Of a stretch of 64,000 nt of DNA, positions 39,496 through 49,459 are shown piece after piece (the stretch's first letter is position 1; each line of letters opens with the position of its first letter). This DNA is from JACKAL01 sp964400355. Lineage in GTDB: Bacteria; Bdellovibrionota; Bdellovibrionia; Bdellovibrionales; JAGQZY01. The notes beneath the pieces are model-generated. The model was given only the letters and a program-made list of their open reading frames with translations, ran no database searches and was not told the DNA's origin. Where the stretch lies: the NCBI GenBank assembly GCA_964400355.1, contig CAYNTO010000002.1, positions 1-64,000 on the forward strand, written 5' to 3'. The position numbers and the translations under genes are program-made.

Positions 39496-39801
39496 TTAGC
39501 TCAAAAGAGCATTGAGTTTTTTCTCAACCGTGCTCTTAATTTGGCCTTTAAATGGACTTAGTAAAAACGGCAGATCAAGTACGATGCTAACTGCGGAATT
39601 ACCGCCAGTCTCATTGACCTTAAGTTCCGCATTGAACTTGCTTCCTTTGGCAATCCCGCTCATTTTGGAATCGTCAAAAGTACAGGCCATTTGCGGGTCA
39701 AACTTCTTTATTTCCGAGGACTCATCGAAAAGCTTTTTGATCTTGGTGAAGGTCTCGGGGGCATTGTATTTTGAAGGAACGTCTATATTTACTTTAGGCA
39801 T
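39496..39801 (-). CDS. Polyhydroxyalkanoic acid system family protein
   Basis: A 101-residue protein matching the small polyhydroxyalkanoate-system family (PF09650-like): NIDVPSKYNAPETFTKIKKLFDES at the start and SAVSIVLDLPFLLSPFKGQIKSTVEKKLNALL at the end. The family occurs near PHA genes or alone, and its exact role is not established. It is immediately upstream of the rpoH-like gene and probably cotranscribed. Confidence 0.7.
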   Translation of the reverse strand: MPKVNIDVPSKYNAPETFTKIKKLFDESSEIKKFDPQMACTFDDSKMSGIAKGSKFNAELKVNETGGNSAVSIVLDLPFLLSPFKGQIKSTVEKKLNALLS

Positions 39802-39958
39802 GAGCCAACAGTAGTCACTGAAGATAAAAAAGTCACTACGCGCTCGGGAGGATGAGGTGTGTCAACGGGCAGTCTGCCACTCTTGATAGCGACTTACTCT
39901 TGATGTCTTTGTCAACACCGCCTAGTATGGTGGGTCGTAGTGAATCTCGGGAGCAGAT

Positions 39959-41752
39959 ATGGAATTTCTCAAGTCTAAAAAGCGTACAAATTATTGTGGT
40001 GAGCTGAACAAGAAAAACGACGGCCAGAATGTAGTTCTCATGGGCTGGGTCGATTCGCGCCGCGACCATGGCGGGCTGGTTTTCGTGGATTTGCGCGATC
40101 GCGAAGGCATTGTACAAGTTGTATTGGATCCCCAAGCCGCAGCGATGACTGTGGCTAAAGACATTCGTGGAGAGTATGTTATCGCTGTTGATGGAGTTGT
40201 TCGTGCGCGGCCTGAGGGTATGGCTAATACCAAACTTAAAACTGGAGAAATCGAGGTCGTGGGTTCGACTTGCTCCATACTTTCAAAAGCCAATCCTTTG
40301 CCGTTTCATTTGAATGATGAATCCGTGTCGGAAGCGGTTCGTTTAAAGTATCGCTATCTGGATCTTCGGTCGGAAAATCTTCAGCGCTTCATTCGCATGC
40401 GCCACGACGTGGTGAAGCGAGTGCGTGATGTGCTTTGCCAGGAAGGGTTTTTCGAAGTGGAAACACCGATTCTCTACAAGAGCACCCCGGAGGGGGCGCG
40501 TGATTATCTCGTTCCCTCGCGAGTCAATCAGGGTACGTTTTTTGCCCTCCCTCAAAGTCCACAAACTTTAAAGCAGCTTCTAATGATTGGTGGCTACGAC
40601 CGTTACTTCCAGATCGCCCGCTGTTTTCGTGACGAAGATTTACGTGCCGACCGTCAGCCGGAGTTCAGTCAAATTGACATTGAGATGAGCTTTATCGACG
40701 AAGACGACATTCGGGCCATGAATGAAAAGCTTTTGCGTGAAATTTGGAAGACATTCCGCGGCCGCACCGTTGATAAAATTCCAACCATCTCCTACCAAGA
40801 GGCCATGGAAAAATATGGTTCCGACAAACCGGATCTGCGCAACCCGATTGTGATTCAGGATCTTAGCGATTTGGTCAAAGATGTGCCGTTCAAAGTGTTT
40901 AGCGACACGCTCCAGCGCGGAGGCGTCGTGAGAGGTTTCGGTATTCCTACCGATGCAGACATCACACGCTCACAGTTTGATAAGTGGACTGCAATTGCTA
41001 AGGAGAACCACGCCAAGGGATTGGTGTGGATTAAAAAAGATAAAGAGGGCTACACCTCACCGGCCAATAAATTTTTAGAACAGACCGTGCTAGAAAAAAT
41101 TCACACACGTCTATGCCCTAAAGGGGGAACGGCGATGATCGTCGCCGATGATTTTAAAAACGCCTGTTCCGCGCTGGGTGCTTTGCGAATTGCTGCGGGA
41201 AATCAGTTCGAACTCATCGATAAATCCAGCGATGCCTTTTGCTGGGTCGTGGACTTTCCGTTGTTTGAGTACGATGCCCAGGAAAAGCGTTGGGCGGCTT
41301 GCCACCATCCTTTCACGATGCCCAAGGATGAACATGTGCAATACTTAAAGGCTGGCGAAACTGATGCCTTGGGTCGTGCTCAAGCGAAAGCGTACGATTT
41401 GGTATGCAATGGCTACGAAATCGCTGGTGGAAGCATTCGTATTCACAGTTCCGATGTTCAAGCGCTCATGTTTAAAAATCTTGGGCTCTCCGATGAAGAT
41501 GCCAAAACCAAGTTTGGGTACTTTATTGAAGCGCTCAGCTACGGTACACCTCCACATGGCGGTATTGCTTGGGGCGTGGATCGTTTGATCATGATCTTGT
41601 GCAACACTGAAGCAATTCGCGATGTGATTGCGTTCCCCAAGACTGCCAAGGCGCAATGCTTGATGTCCGAGTCGCCAAGCGTGGTCGACAAACATCAACT
41701 GATTGAACTGGGGATTCGTTTGGCCCCTAAGGCGGGACAAGAATCCGAGTAA
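39959..41752 (+). CDS. aspS: Aspartyl-tRNA synthetase
   Basis: A 597-residue class IIb synthetase that charges tRNA-Asp (or both tRNA-Asp and tRNA-Asn, if non-discriminating). An N-terminal OB fold (VVLMGWVDSRRDHGGLVFVDLRDREG) precedes the catalytic core with motif 2 CFRDEDLRADRQPEFSQID and motif 3 GGIAWGVDRLIMIL. The bacterial GAD insertion is present (about 300-420). Length is normal. The anticodon-specificity type cannot be decided here. The 150 bases downstream are without features. Confidence 0.95.
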   Translation: MEFLKSKKRTNYCGELNKKNDGQNVVLMGWVDSRRDHGGLVFVDLRDREGIVQVVLDPQAAAMTVAKDIRGEYVIAVDGVVRARPEGMANTKLKTGEIEVVGSTCSILSKANPLPFHLNDESVSEAVRLKYRYLDLRSENLQRFIRMRHDVVKRVRDVLCQEGFFEVETPILYKSTPEGARDYLVPSRVNQGTFFALPQSPQTLKQLLMIGGYDRYFQIARCFRDEDLRADRQPEFSQIDIEMSFIDEDDIRAMNEKLLREIWKTFRGRTVDKIPTISYQEAMEKYGSDKPDLRNPIVIQDLSDLVKDVPFKVFSDTLQRGGVVRGFGIPTDADITRSQFDKWTAIAKENHAKGLVWIKKDKEGYTSPANKFLEQTVLEKIHTRLCPKGGTAMIVADDFKNACSALGALRIAAGNQFELIDKSSDAFCWVVDFPLFEYDAQEKRWAACHHPFTMPKDEHVQYLKAGETDALGRAQAKAYDLVCNGYEIAGGSIRIHSSDVQALMFKNLGLSDEDAKTKFGYFIEALSYGTPPHGGIAWGVDRLIMILCNTEAIRDVIAFPKTAKAQCLMSESPSVVDKHQLIELGIRLAPKAGQESE

Positions 41753-41905
41753 AGCATGCAGATGTTGCTGAAGTTGTCAGAAGATGTCAGTGAAAATGAT
41801 TCTGAATTCATTTTTTGATCGACTTGTGAACAACCTGTAACACAAAACTAGACTATCCAGAACTCGACCAATCTCCTACTCTATGTAAATAAAGCAGGAG
41901 GCAAG

Positions 41906-44353
41906 ATGCGTAAATTTTTAGCAGTGACGGTGTCGTGTTTAGTTTTCGGGATCTCGATTGTCGAGGCATCCGATTGGGATGTTCTCAATTCAAAGATTAA
42001 TGAGGTTTCTACGTTTAAAGATGGTGAGTCACTCACTCGCTTAGCGGAATTACAAAAAAAATATCACGACACGTTTGAATTAACCGCAGAACAAAATGCG
42101 GAACTTACAACTCTTCGCTATAGGCAAACAGCTCAACAGGAAATGTTCGCTGGTAAAGTGGAAAGCACTGTTCTTGCCCGACTCCGCAAGGCCATCGAAT
42201 CGCAAAACTTCGTCGGACTACAAAGTGATCTTGCTGCTAAAATGATGTTTCCTAATTTTGCGGAAATCGAAAAAGTTTACCTTAGTAAAATAGATGGAAT
42301 AGCTCATGGGGAAACCAATCAGATCACCCAAAAGAGTGGGTCTGCTGATGCCTTTAAAGCGGAACTGGGAAAATATCTCTCGAACTATCGCAAAGTGGAA
42401 TTCGCAGACGTTAAGTTATTGCGTTCCGTTACTAAACCTCAGAATGAGGGCTCAGAGTTTTTAGCTAATGTTGCTATAGATGTGCGTGGGTTATCGGCCG
42501 CAGGTAAGAAACGCGCCGATAAGTTGAAAGCTGTACTTAGTTTTACCAGAACCGGCGACAATTTAAAACTCGTGAGCATGGAGATGAAACACGCCCTCAC
42601 AACGCGGCTAGAGCGCGCACCGGCATTTCGGACTGTAGCTGCCAACGCGGGTTTCGACAAAGGAGAAACGTTTCAACGTTTAGAGGCACTTCGTCGCGGT
42701 GGATACGGATTTGCGATTGAAGATACGAACAAAGATGGCCAATTGGAAGCCTTTGTGGGGAACTACGGAGCGTCGACTTTGTGGACCAGTAAAAATGGAG
42801 TGTTCACCAAGGTATCCGCTCCAGAAATCGAAAAGATAACGTTGGCCAAAGCCGCTGCATTTGTAGATCTCGACAATGATGGCTGGAAAGATCTTTTTAT
42901 CACTCGATTCTCAGCAGATAAACTCGTCGGTGATGTACTGATTTTTAAGAACGATAAGGGCACATTCAAAGAAGTGAAGAACGCATTCCCTTCCAACGTG
43001 ATTCGCGACTACGCTATGCCTGCCGCGATCGCCGACTATAATAATGATGGTCTGCTCGATATTTATGTTGGTTTTCCGGGAGCGCGTGATTTTAGCGCGG
43101 GCCCAACCGTACCGTCCAAATTGGTTGTGCATGGTTTGTTCGTAAACAAAGGGAATTTGAACTTTGAGGACAAAACCAAGTTGATCGAGAACTTCGCAGT
43201 GGGAGCTGTAATGCCCCATGGAGCGATGGCATCGGATTTTGATATGGATGGCAACATCGATCTGATGGTGATGGATGACCAGGCGAATTTGAGTCCCATC
43301 TATCGCAACAACGGCAAAGGCCAGCTTATCCTCAACAATACACAAATGCATGTTGTGAACAGCGGTTTTGGAATGGGTATTTCTTCTGGAGATTTCAATC
43401 AAGATGGATTGCCGGACTACTTGTTATCAAACGCCACATTCAACTCGATCAATCGTTTAGAATTGAGCAAGCCTGGTAGCTCCGAGCCAGTAAATAATAC
43501 AGTGACCAACCTCGGATTGCGTTTATTTGTGAACGCCGGCGGCGGCAAGTTCAGTGAGTCTACAAATATCGCTGGTCTTAGCGACCCGGGTGAGGCTGCG
43601 GGCGGTGTAACTGTTATCGATTACGACAACGACGGTTTGCAAGATATTTACATAGTGAATGGTTTGTGGTCGGGATCCAGCCGCGACGAAAATATCGACT
43701 CGATGTTTGCGATTGGAAACTGGCGCAATGTCACTCATCATGATCATCTTCAAGATGGTTTGGGCGATTCTAATGGCCGCGGAACACGCAGTTTATACAT
43801 GCGGGCTCTAATGGCAGGGAGAACTGCCGAGAACAAAACCTATAGTTTTGCGGGTCACCAAAGAAATCGTCTGTTCAAAAATTTAGGAAACGGTAAATTT
43901 TTAGAGGTTGGATATCTTGAGGGCGCGGACAGCCAAGCTGATGGTTATATGAGTGTAGTGGCCGACATCGATCGCGATGGGCGGGCCGATCTCGTATTGC
44001 GCAACTGTGATCCTGGCGCAAAAGATTTTAAATTTGCTCCCGTGGAAGTTTTCCAAAACAATCACAAAAATGCGGCCGGCGTTTGGGTGGCTCTTAAAGG
44101 TAAAAAATCCAATTCGAGCGGTGTAGGGGCTAAGCTATTTGCAACGGTATCTGGGAAAACCCACTTCCGCGAAATGATTGCCAACAACAGTGCAATGCAG
44201 GGTGAAATCATCACTCACTTTGGCTTAGGTGGAGCTAAGAAAATCGACAAGCTTGTGATCAAGTGGCCGTCGGGTATATCCAACACGTACAAGAATGTTG
44301 AGGCGGGTCGCCACACGTTCGAAGAAGCTCAGGAATCGATTGCAGCCTTCTAA
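41906..44353 (+). CDS. Secreted FG-GAP/VCBS repeat protein with ASPIC/UnbV domain
   Basis: An 815-residue exported protein. A signal peptide (about 1-20) is followed by a helical region to about 240. Several FG-GAP/VCBS repeats with calcium-binding DxDxDG-like loops follow (EDTNKDGQLEAFVGN, VDLDNDGWKDLFITR, DYNNDGLLDIYVG, DFDMDGNIDLMVMDD, DFNQDGLPDYL, DYDNDGLQDIYIVNG, DIDRDGRADLVL), probably a beta-propeller. The C-terminal ASPIC/UnbV domain (GVGAKLFATVSGKTHFREM ... FGLGGAKKIDKLVIKWPSG) is typical of CRTAC-like proteins. AGGAGG precedes the ATG and a strong terminator follows. It probably acts in adhesion or extracellular binding; partners are unknown. Confidence 0.85.
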   Translation: MRKFLAVTVSCLVFGISIVEASDWDVLNSKINEVSTFKDGESLTRLAELQKKYHDTFELTAEQNAELTTLRYRQTAQQEMFAGKVESTVLARLRKAIESQNFVGLQSDLAAKMMFPNFAEIEKVYLSKIDGIAHGETNQITQKSGSADAFKAELGKYLSNYRKVEFADVKLLRSVTKPQNEGSEFLANVAIDVRGLSAAGKKRADKLKAVLSFTRTGDNLKLVSMEMKHALTTRLERAPAFRTVAANAGFDKGETFQRLEALRRGGYGFAIEDTNKDGQLEAFVGNYGASTLWTSKNGVFTKVSAPEIEKITLAKAAAFVDLDNDGWKDLFITRFSADKLVGDVLIFKNDKGTFKEVKNAFPSNVIRDYAMPAAIADYNNDGLLDIYVGFPGARDFSAGPTVPSKLVVHGLFVNKGNLNFEDKTKLIENFAVGAVMPHGAMASDFDMDGNIDLMVMDDQANLSPIYRNNGKGQLILNNTQMHVVNSGFGMGISSGDFNQDGLPDYLLSNATFNSINRLELSKPGSSEPVNNTVTNLGLRLFVNAGGGKFSESTNIAGLSDPGEAAGGVTVIDYDNDGLQDIYIVNGLWSGSSRDENIDSMFAIGNWRNVTHHDHLQDGLGDSNGRGTRSLYMRALMAGRTAENKTYSFAGHQRNRLFKNLGNGKFLEVGYLEGADSQADGYMSVVADIDRDGRADLVLRNCDPGAKDFKFAPVEVFQNNHKNAAGVWVALKGKKSNSSGVGAKLFATVSGKTHFREMIANNSAMQGEIITHFGLGGAKKIDKLVIKWPSGISNTYKNVEAGRHTFEEAQESIAAF

Positions 44354-44383
44354 AGTGCTGGCCCTGAAAGACTAGTTTACGAA

Positions 44384-44413
44384 AGAGGTACCGCACGGGT
44401 ACCTCTTTTTTTT
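44384..44413 (+). terminator. Rho-independent terminator after FG-GAP gene
   Basis: AGAGGTACC (44384-44392), loop GCACG, GGTACCTCT (44398-44406), then a run of T to 44413. It is a classical strong intrinsic terminator 31 bases after the stop. Confidence 0.95.
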
Positions 44414-44509
44414 GATGTAAAACTGGACAAGGGTCTAGTTCATTTTGAGACAGTTTCTGACGATATACATACTGAAGGCGGTAAGGATGCTGCCTCAAAA
44501 GGGAGGACC

Positions 44510-44908
44510 ATGGATAAGGTCACATCAACATATTACGTAATGCCCGCAGCGGCCTTTGCGCCGCAATCGATGCCCAACGCCGTTCGTGGCCATCACTCGT
44601 CGATCAACAAGGCTGTAAACGCACACCGCCAAATGGTGGAAGAACGAACAAACAGGCAAGCGTCGCGCCAGGCGGATGCGCAGGCTCCAACACTCTCTTT
44701 CAATGGTGATGATATACAGGTGAACGGAGTTCAGGACAGTTCCGCTAGCGCAGTGGACGCTTCCCAATTCATGGAGCATGAGTTGATCGATCCTGCATCC
44801 GGACCAGCAAAACTCGCTATAGTGCAAGCATTCCAAACCAGTGAACCGGGAAGACCAGTAATTGGTGAGCCTGTGCCAAAGGGCAGTTACCTCGACGTCG
44901 AAGCCTAG
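44510..44908 (+). CDS. Hypothetical protein
   Basis: A 132-residue hydrophilic protein without signal peptide or TM helix, rich in Ala, Gln and Ser, with a largely disordered look. GGGAGG lies just before the ATG, and the gene has its own terminator (44947-44980), so it is likely a real single-gene transcript. I recognise no family. Confidence 0.65.
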   Translation: MDKVTSTYYVMPAAAFAPQSMPNAVRGHHSSINKAVNAHRQMVEERTNRQASRQADAQAPTLSFNGDDIQVNGVQDSSASAVDASQFMEHELIDPASGPAKLAIVQAFQTSEPGRPVIGEPVPKGSYLDVEA

Positions 44909-44946
44909 TAACATATTCACGAAATTAGAATAGAATTCTCTAAATG

Positions 44947-44980
44947 AACCATCGCCATTGAGCGGTGGTTTTTATTTTTT
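44947..44980 (+). terminator. Rho-independent terminator
   Basis: AACCATCGC (44947-44955) and GCGGTGGTT (44962-44970) pair around CATTGA, followed by a T-rich run to 44980. Confidence 0.9.
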
Positions 44981-45033
44981 AGACATGGCCTCAATAGCCC
45001 GATAACTAGGGCACAAACAAATTGAGAGGTTCC

Positions 45034-46107
45034 ATGGAAAGTATCAGCGAGAGTGTATCAGCATCTGTTAGCGTTCCAGTAAAACAAACATACAACGTGG
45101 ACTTTCGCGCTACCGGAAAAGAGTACACCATGCTCGTTCTGGTCAATATTGCGCTGTCTATTTTAACTCTTGGAATATTCTCTGCATGGGCCAAGGTGCG
45201 CACCAAAAAATATCTTTACGGCAACACTTATATCAATGGCTCCAATTTTAATTATCACGCCGACCCTCTAAAAATCTTAAAAGGTCGTCTTATCATTGGG
45301 GTACTGTTTATAGCCTACGCTTTTGGCGGCCGCCTTAGCATCGTCGTCCCCATTGCAGCTGGCTTGATATTTTTCGCGGCAACTCCGTGGTTGTTTGTTC
45401 AGGGTATGGCGTTCAACATGGCCAACTCCTCCTATCGCAATATTCGTTTTGGTTTTGATCGAAAGATCAAAGAATCCTACTTAATGTTTTTAAAGGGTTG
45501 GTTACTCACGATTGTGACTCTTGGATTTGGAATGCCGGTTTTCGTTCAGAGACTCATGCGCTTCCAGGTGGACAATGCTCGCTATGGCGGGTCCCATTTT
45601 AAATCACGCTTCGCCGTGGCCGATTTTTATCGTATTTATATTCGCTTCTTCGGGGTTTACGTTCTTTCGTTCTTTGCATTTGGCGCGATCATCATGCTGA
45701 CTGGCATTATTTTTAGAGACGCTAAAGGGTTGCCGTTAGCGCTGGCTATGGTTATCGGAATTCTCTTGCTGTACGGCGGATTTTTATTTGCGATTGCTGT
45801 GATCACAGCGGGTACTTTCAATCTTGTTTATTCGAAGACTTCGCTGGAGAGCGTGGAGTTTGAAACGGCTATGCGCTCTTCGAAACTGTTCATGCTGTAT
45901 TTGCAACTTATTGGGATATCCATCGTGACTCTGGGCTTTGGTCTTCCGTATGGGATCTATCGAATCAAAGCGTATAGCGCCAAGGTCATATCGGTCAAAG
46001 CCGATCCCGACCAGTTTGATAAGTTCGCCGCCGCTGGTGCAGCCGGAGCCGATGCCGCCGTTGCCGATGCGGCCAACGACCTCTGGGATATGGACTTCGG
46101 ATTCTAA
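45034..46107 (+). CDS. DUF898 (YjgN-like) membrane protein
   Basis: A 357-residue membrane protein of the DUF898/YjgN family with about six to eight TM helices. Family landmarks occur twice: NIALSILTLGIFSAWAKVRTKKYLYGNTYING and later GWLLTIVTLGFGMPVFVQRLMRF, then IGISIVTLGFGLPYGIYRI. The ATG at 45034 follows GAGAGG; an in-frame upstream codon at 45022 lacks one. The stop overlaps the M48 protease start (ATGA-type), a DUF898-M48 pairing seen in other bacteria. The function is unknown. Confidence 0.85.
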   Translation: MESISESVSASVSVPVKQTYNVDFRATGKEYTMLVLVNIALSILTLGIFSAWAKVRTKKYLYGNTYINGSNFNYHADPLKILKGRLIIGVLFIAYAFGGRLSIVVPIAAGLIFFAATPWLFVQGMAFNMANSSYRNIRFGFDRKIKESYLMFLKGWLLTIVTLGFGMPVFVQRLMRFQVDNARYGGSHFKSRFAVADFYRIYIRFFGVYVLSFFAFGAIIMLTGIIFRDAKGLPLALAMVIGILLLYGGFLFAIAVITAGTFNLVYSKTSLESVEFETAMRSSKLFMLYLQLIGISIVTLGFGLPYGIYRIKAYSAKVISVKADPDQFDKFAAAGAAGADAAVADAANDLWDMDFGF

Positions 46108-47117
46108 TGACTTCGATTCCAGCCGAATATTATGACGGCCGTTCCTCACGGGCCGTAAAGGCCACCATAGAAATAGTCGCTAAGGGCCTTACGGTTTACC
46201 CCGAAAACGGAATAGCTTATTCTGTGCAGATTCACCGTGTAAAGGTACAACCCAAGATCGGTTCGTTACCGCGCATTCTGGATCTTCCGGATCACTCCTG
46301 TATTCAAGTTACTGACCATGCGGCGCTGGAGGCACAGCTTCCTCATAGAAGAGATCTTTTACATTATCTCGAAAACAACAAAAAATTCGTCGTCGGTTCG
46401 TTTTTAAGTTTAGGTGCTTTTTGTGCGCTGACATATTTTATTCTTATTCCAGCTCTAGCACTGCTTTTGGCGCCTAAAATGACTCACGCTTTTGGCGAAT
46501 CTCTCACTCGTGAAACGCTGGCCTATCTGGAAGTGACGACTTTAATAGAAAAAGAAAAACGCGATAAATACCTCGATCGTTTAGAGTCCATTCGCGAGTT
46601 CGATGCCTTAAAACCTTATGGGCACTATGAGATCATGGTTTATGACACTCCAGCTATGGGTGCCAATGCATTCGCCCTGCCGTCCAACACCATCGTAGTC
46701 ACTCGGCAGCTCATGGATCTAATATCCGACGACACGGAAGTTCTCGCAGTTCTTCTTCATGAAGTGGGACACGTCGAAAAGTTTCATGTAATGCAAAGAA
46801 TTATTGGCGACGCCGTCATAGGTATGGCCATGCTTGCGGTCTTCGGTGCGGACTGGACGTCGTTACCAATGGTGGTTTTAAGCACAGGGTACTCTCGAGG
46901 TTCGGAAAAGGAAGCTGATCTTTTTGCCGCAGAAAAGTTGATAGCTCAGGACTTGCCGCCCTCATTGCTCGGTCAGGCACTGACAAAATTAGAAGGCGAA
47001 CACCAACGTGTGAATGGCCGCAATTATTTTAAATACTTCTCCTCGCATCCCGACACCAGTGAACGAGTGGAATACCTGGAAAGTTACAAAGTTATTCCCC
47101 CATTGGCTCCACAGTAA
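46107..47117 (+). CDS. M48-family membrane metalloprotease
   Basis: A 336-residue protein. A soluble N-terminal segment (about 1-85), a hydrophobic stretch near 96-125, then an M48 zinc protease domain with the active-site motif LLHEVGHVEKFH (near 215) and the third ligand Glu in RGSEKEADLFAAEKL. It resembles HtpX/Oma1-like 'Zn-dependent proteases with chaperone function' (COG0501). It is translationally coupled to the DUF898 gene and may process or guard it. Its 3' end overlaps the convergent tadA gene by 26 bases. Confidence 0.85.
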   Translation: MTSIPAEYYDGRSSRAVKATIEIVAKGLTVYPENGIAYSVQIHRVKVQPKIGSLPRILDLPDHSCIQVTDHAALEAQLPHRRDLLHYLENNKKFVVGSFLSLGAFCALTYFILIPALALLLAPKMTHAFGESLTRETLAYLEVTTLIEKEKRDKYLDRLESIREFDALKPYGHYEIMVYDTPAMGANAFALPSNTIVVTRQLMDLISDDTEVLAVLLHEVGHVEKFHVMQRIIGDAVIGMAMLAVFGADWTSLPMVVLSTGYSRGSEKEADLFAAEKLIAQDLPPSLLGQALTKLEGEHQRVNGRNYFKYFSSHPDTSERVEYLESYKVIPPLAPQ

Positions 47118-48174
47118 AGCCAAAACTTTCCAAGCTCGATATTCGGTACACGTCGACAAGTTTCCATAGGCCATCGTGTTTCTCGGTAACAACGATGGCG
47201 TCAATTGTGAGCTGAATGAGGCGGCGGATGGTGAGCAAATTCCACTCAGGTGCACCCATGAGGATCAACATTTCCAGGCGCATCAAGGCTTCACTGGCAG
47301 ATCCCGCGTGGATGCTCGCCATGGATCCGTGGTGGCCGGTAGAAAGCGCAAGTAGAAGATCTTTGGCTTCGCTACCGCGAATTTCGCCAAGAATTATGCG
47401 ATCTGGACGCATCCGCAAGCTCTGTTTTACCAAATCCGTCTGCGAAATATCGGGCAATGATCCGTGCGCATCGAAACGTGTGAGCAAGCGGGTCGAAAGA
47501 GAGTTATAAAGAAGCAGTTCGGCAGTGTCTTCAATGAAAACGCAGCGATCTAGAGCGGCCTCTGCCAACAATGAATTGAGCAGCGTGGTTTTGCCACTGC
47601 CGGTAGCGCCCACCACCAAAATGTTCTTCCTGCCGCTCACTTGATTTTGCAAAAGACGCAGCTGGCGCAGCTCACACCATCCCGCGGTATGCAACTCTTC
47701 GAGCTTAATCGACGACGGGCGAATGCGACGTAAAGTGATTGTATGTTGAGGAGTGATGGGTGGGGCGGCTACGTGAATACGAAATCCTCGCCATTCTCCG
47801 TTGGCAAATGGAGTGCGGTGACTGGTTTGTAATCCAGACTGCTCTGAGAGCAAATGGATATAATTGGAATATGTCACCAAAGACAGAAAATGATCGCTGT
47901 GTTTAAAAAACTGCCCCTTCTTTTCGTACCAAATGTGTTCGGGTCCATTGATAATGATTTCTGTAATCTCATTGTCTGCGAGCAATCCCTGTAATGGGCC
48001 TGTGTCAGAAAACTCCTGCATCAAGCGCATTTGCATCTCCGTGGAGAGATTTTGAGTGTGCTCCTGGATCACGCTTATTTTGTCTTTGAAAGGCACGGGA
48101 ACCAACTGCGAATCGTCAGACGGTGGATGTGCCAGAGACTGGGCTATGTGAGAAACTAATGACTCAAGCTTCAT
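47092..48174 (-). CDS. tadA: Flp/Tad pilus assembly ATPase (TadA/CpaF)
   Basis: A 360-residue secretion ATPase of the TadA/CpaF/VirB11 group, powering Flp pilus assembly. Its N-terminal domain precedes the Walker A loop VGATGSGKTTLLN (near 180), CVFIEDTAELLLYN (Asp box), MRPDRIILGEIRG (Walker B) and STGHHGSMASIHA (His box). It is 15 bases after the CpaC-like secretin gene. No tadB or tadC follows, only convergent unrelated genes, so the locus is incomplete here. The gene order recalls the B. bacteriovorus tad region. Confidence 0.9.
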   Translation of the reverse strand: MKLESLVSHIAQSLAHPPSDDSQLVPVPFKDKISVIQEHTQNLSTEMQMRLMQEFSDTGPLQGLLADNEITEIIINGPEHIWYEKKGQFFKHSDHFLSLVTYSNYIHLLSEQSGLQTSHRTPFANGEWRGFRIHVAAPPITPQHTITLRRIRPSSIKLEELHTAGWCELRQLRLLQNQVSGRKNILVVGATGSGKTTLLNSLLAEAALDRCVFIEDTAELLLYNSLSTRLLTRFDAHGSLPDISQTDLVKQSLRMRPDRIILGEIRGSEAKDLLLALSTGHHGSMASIHAGSASEALMRLEMLILMGAPEWNLLTIRRLIQLTIDAIVVTEKHDGLWKLVDVYRISSLESFGFTVEPMGE

Positions 48175-48189
48175 GTTCTAACCTCAGTA

Positions 48190-49425
48190 TTAGTGAATAA
48201 TTTTCGGAGTTACAAAAAAGAAAAGTTCGGATCGATTGTTCAAATAGTTCTGGCTGCCAAAGAGATTACCGAGAATTGGTATATCTTTAATCGCCGGGAG
48301 GCCTACGCTGCCCTTGGCCCATTCCTCTTTAATTAATCCAGAGAGTGCGATAGTGCGACTCTCCTGCAAATTAAAATGACTCGTGATACGATTGATCAGA
48401 AGCCCGGGGGCCCCGTCCACCACTGTGGAGCCATCGATCATGGAAACTTCGCATTCTATGATCACGTCGATTTTTCCTTTAAAATCCACTAATGGTTTAA
48501 TCTTCATGATGATGCCGTATTTTTTCCAGATCACGTTGGTGTTGAATTGTGTCGCCGTACGAATGGGAATTTCGCCTCCGGAATGAAAGGTGGCCTCTTC
48601 TCCGGATTGTGTAACAAGTGTCGGTGACGCTAATACTTTGCCCCAGCCGTTTTGTTCTAAGTGATGAATTGTCACATTCCAAGATTCTTTGGCGATCACT
48701 TGCTCTGCGAAGGGTTGCGCTACAGTACTACCAGGCCATTGCACACCCAAGTTGGCGAGATCTTTTTTATTGATCTCTGCGGCAACAATATTGATCTCCA
48801 CCATCGGGGTCGCGGATACCACAAAGGGTGATGAGGCCAACTGAATACCCATCGGCTGGAGCGCACGTTTAAAATCGTCGAGGTCCGCTTTTTGTTTTTT
48901 TCCGAGGTAGAGTTTCCATGGACCATTGGTGATGAGGTCGGAGTAGGGGAGTTGGTGCTGTTTGAGAGTCTCTTCGACATCTTTTCGAATTTGCGCCTCG
49001 AGTTTTTCATCCAGGCGAAAGCGCGAAGTATAGGAATCGTCGGCGTCCATTACTTCTTTGAGTTCTTGCCAATCCTCAAACAGTAAAAGTTTGCCACCTG
49101 CGACCGGAGAATTATTTTCTACGCTTATGGACGGACCAATCTTGTCTTTTGACCACGCCACAAGCTTTTCATAAGTGCGATAATTCTTTTGCGATAGGAC
49201 ATGGACCACCACCGTCTTTTTGGCCAAAGATATTTTAGTAGTTCCTATTTTTTTGCCGACGACATGAAGTTTGCGGCCTCCATCGCGCACGTCTACAATG
49301 CCTTTTTGCTCAACGGTGATGGACCCACCGCCCACGGGTAGAGACTGACGGTAACCCGGATAGAGAACAATGTTGTCGGCGGAGGCGGCAAAGACACTGA
49401 ATATAATAGATAGAATATTGATCAT
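48190..49425 (-). CDS. cpaC: Flp pilus secretin (CpaC/RcpA)
   Basis: A 411-residue outer-membrane secretin of the Flp/Tad type. A signal peptide (about 1-17) is followed by the pilus-assembly N-terminal domain (IVLYPGYRQSLPVGGGSITVEQKGIVDVRDGG), then the secretin core with VEINIVAAEINKKDLANLGVQW, SPTLVTQSGEEATFHSGGEIPI and, near the end, LPAIKDIPILGNLFGSQNYLNNRSELFFFVTPKII. It is the first gene of the cpaC-tadA operon. Three CGGACAAA boxes lie upstream. Confidence 0.9.
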   Translation of the reverse strand: MINILSIIFSVFAASADNIVLYPGYRQSLPVGGGSITVEQKGIVDVRDGGRKLHVVGKKIGTTKISLAKKTVVVHVLSQKNYRTYEKLVAWSKDKIGPSISVENNSPVAGGKLLLFEDWQELKEVMDADDSYTSRFRLDEKLEAQIRKDVEETLKQHQLPYSDLITNGPWKLYLGKKQKADLDDFKRALQPMGIQLASSPFVVSATPMVEINIVAAEINKKDLANLGVQWPGSTVAQPFAEQVIAKESWNVTIHHLEQNGWGKVLASPTLVTQSGEEATFHSGGEIPIRTATQFNTNVIWKKYGIIMKIKPLVDFKGKIDVIIECEVSMIDGSTVVDGAPGLLINRITSHFNLQESRTIALSGLIKEEWAKGSVGLPAIKDIPILGNLFGSQNYLNNRSELFFFVTPKIIH

Positions 49426-49459
49426 GTCCTACGACATGCAAAGAGCATGGCCGGTTATT

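Noticed and set aside
44981..45010. Sigma-28-like promoter CCCGATAA before the DUF898 gene
   Set aside because: The -10 is close to GCCGATAA, but the expected -35 (TAAA 15 bases upstream) is only TTAG; too weak to list as a feature.
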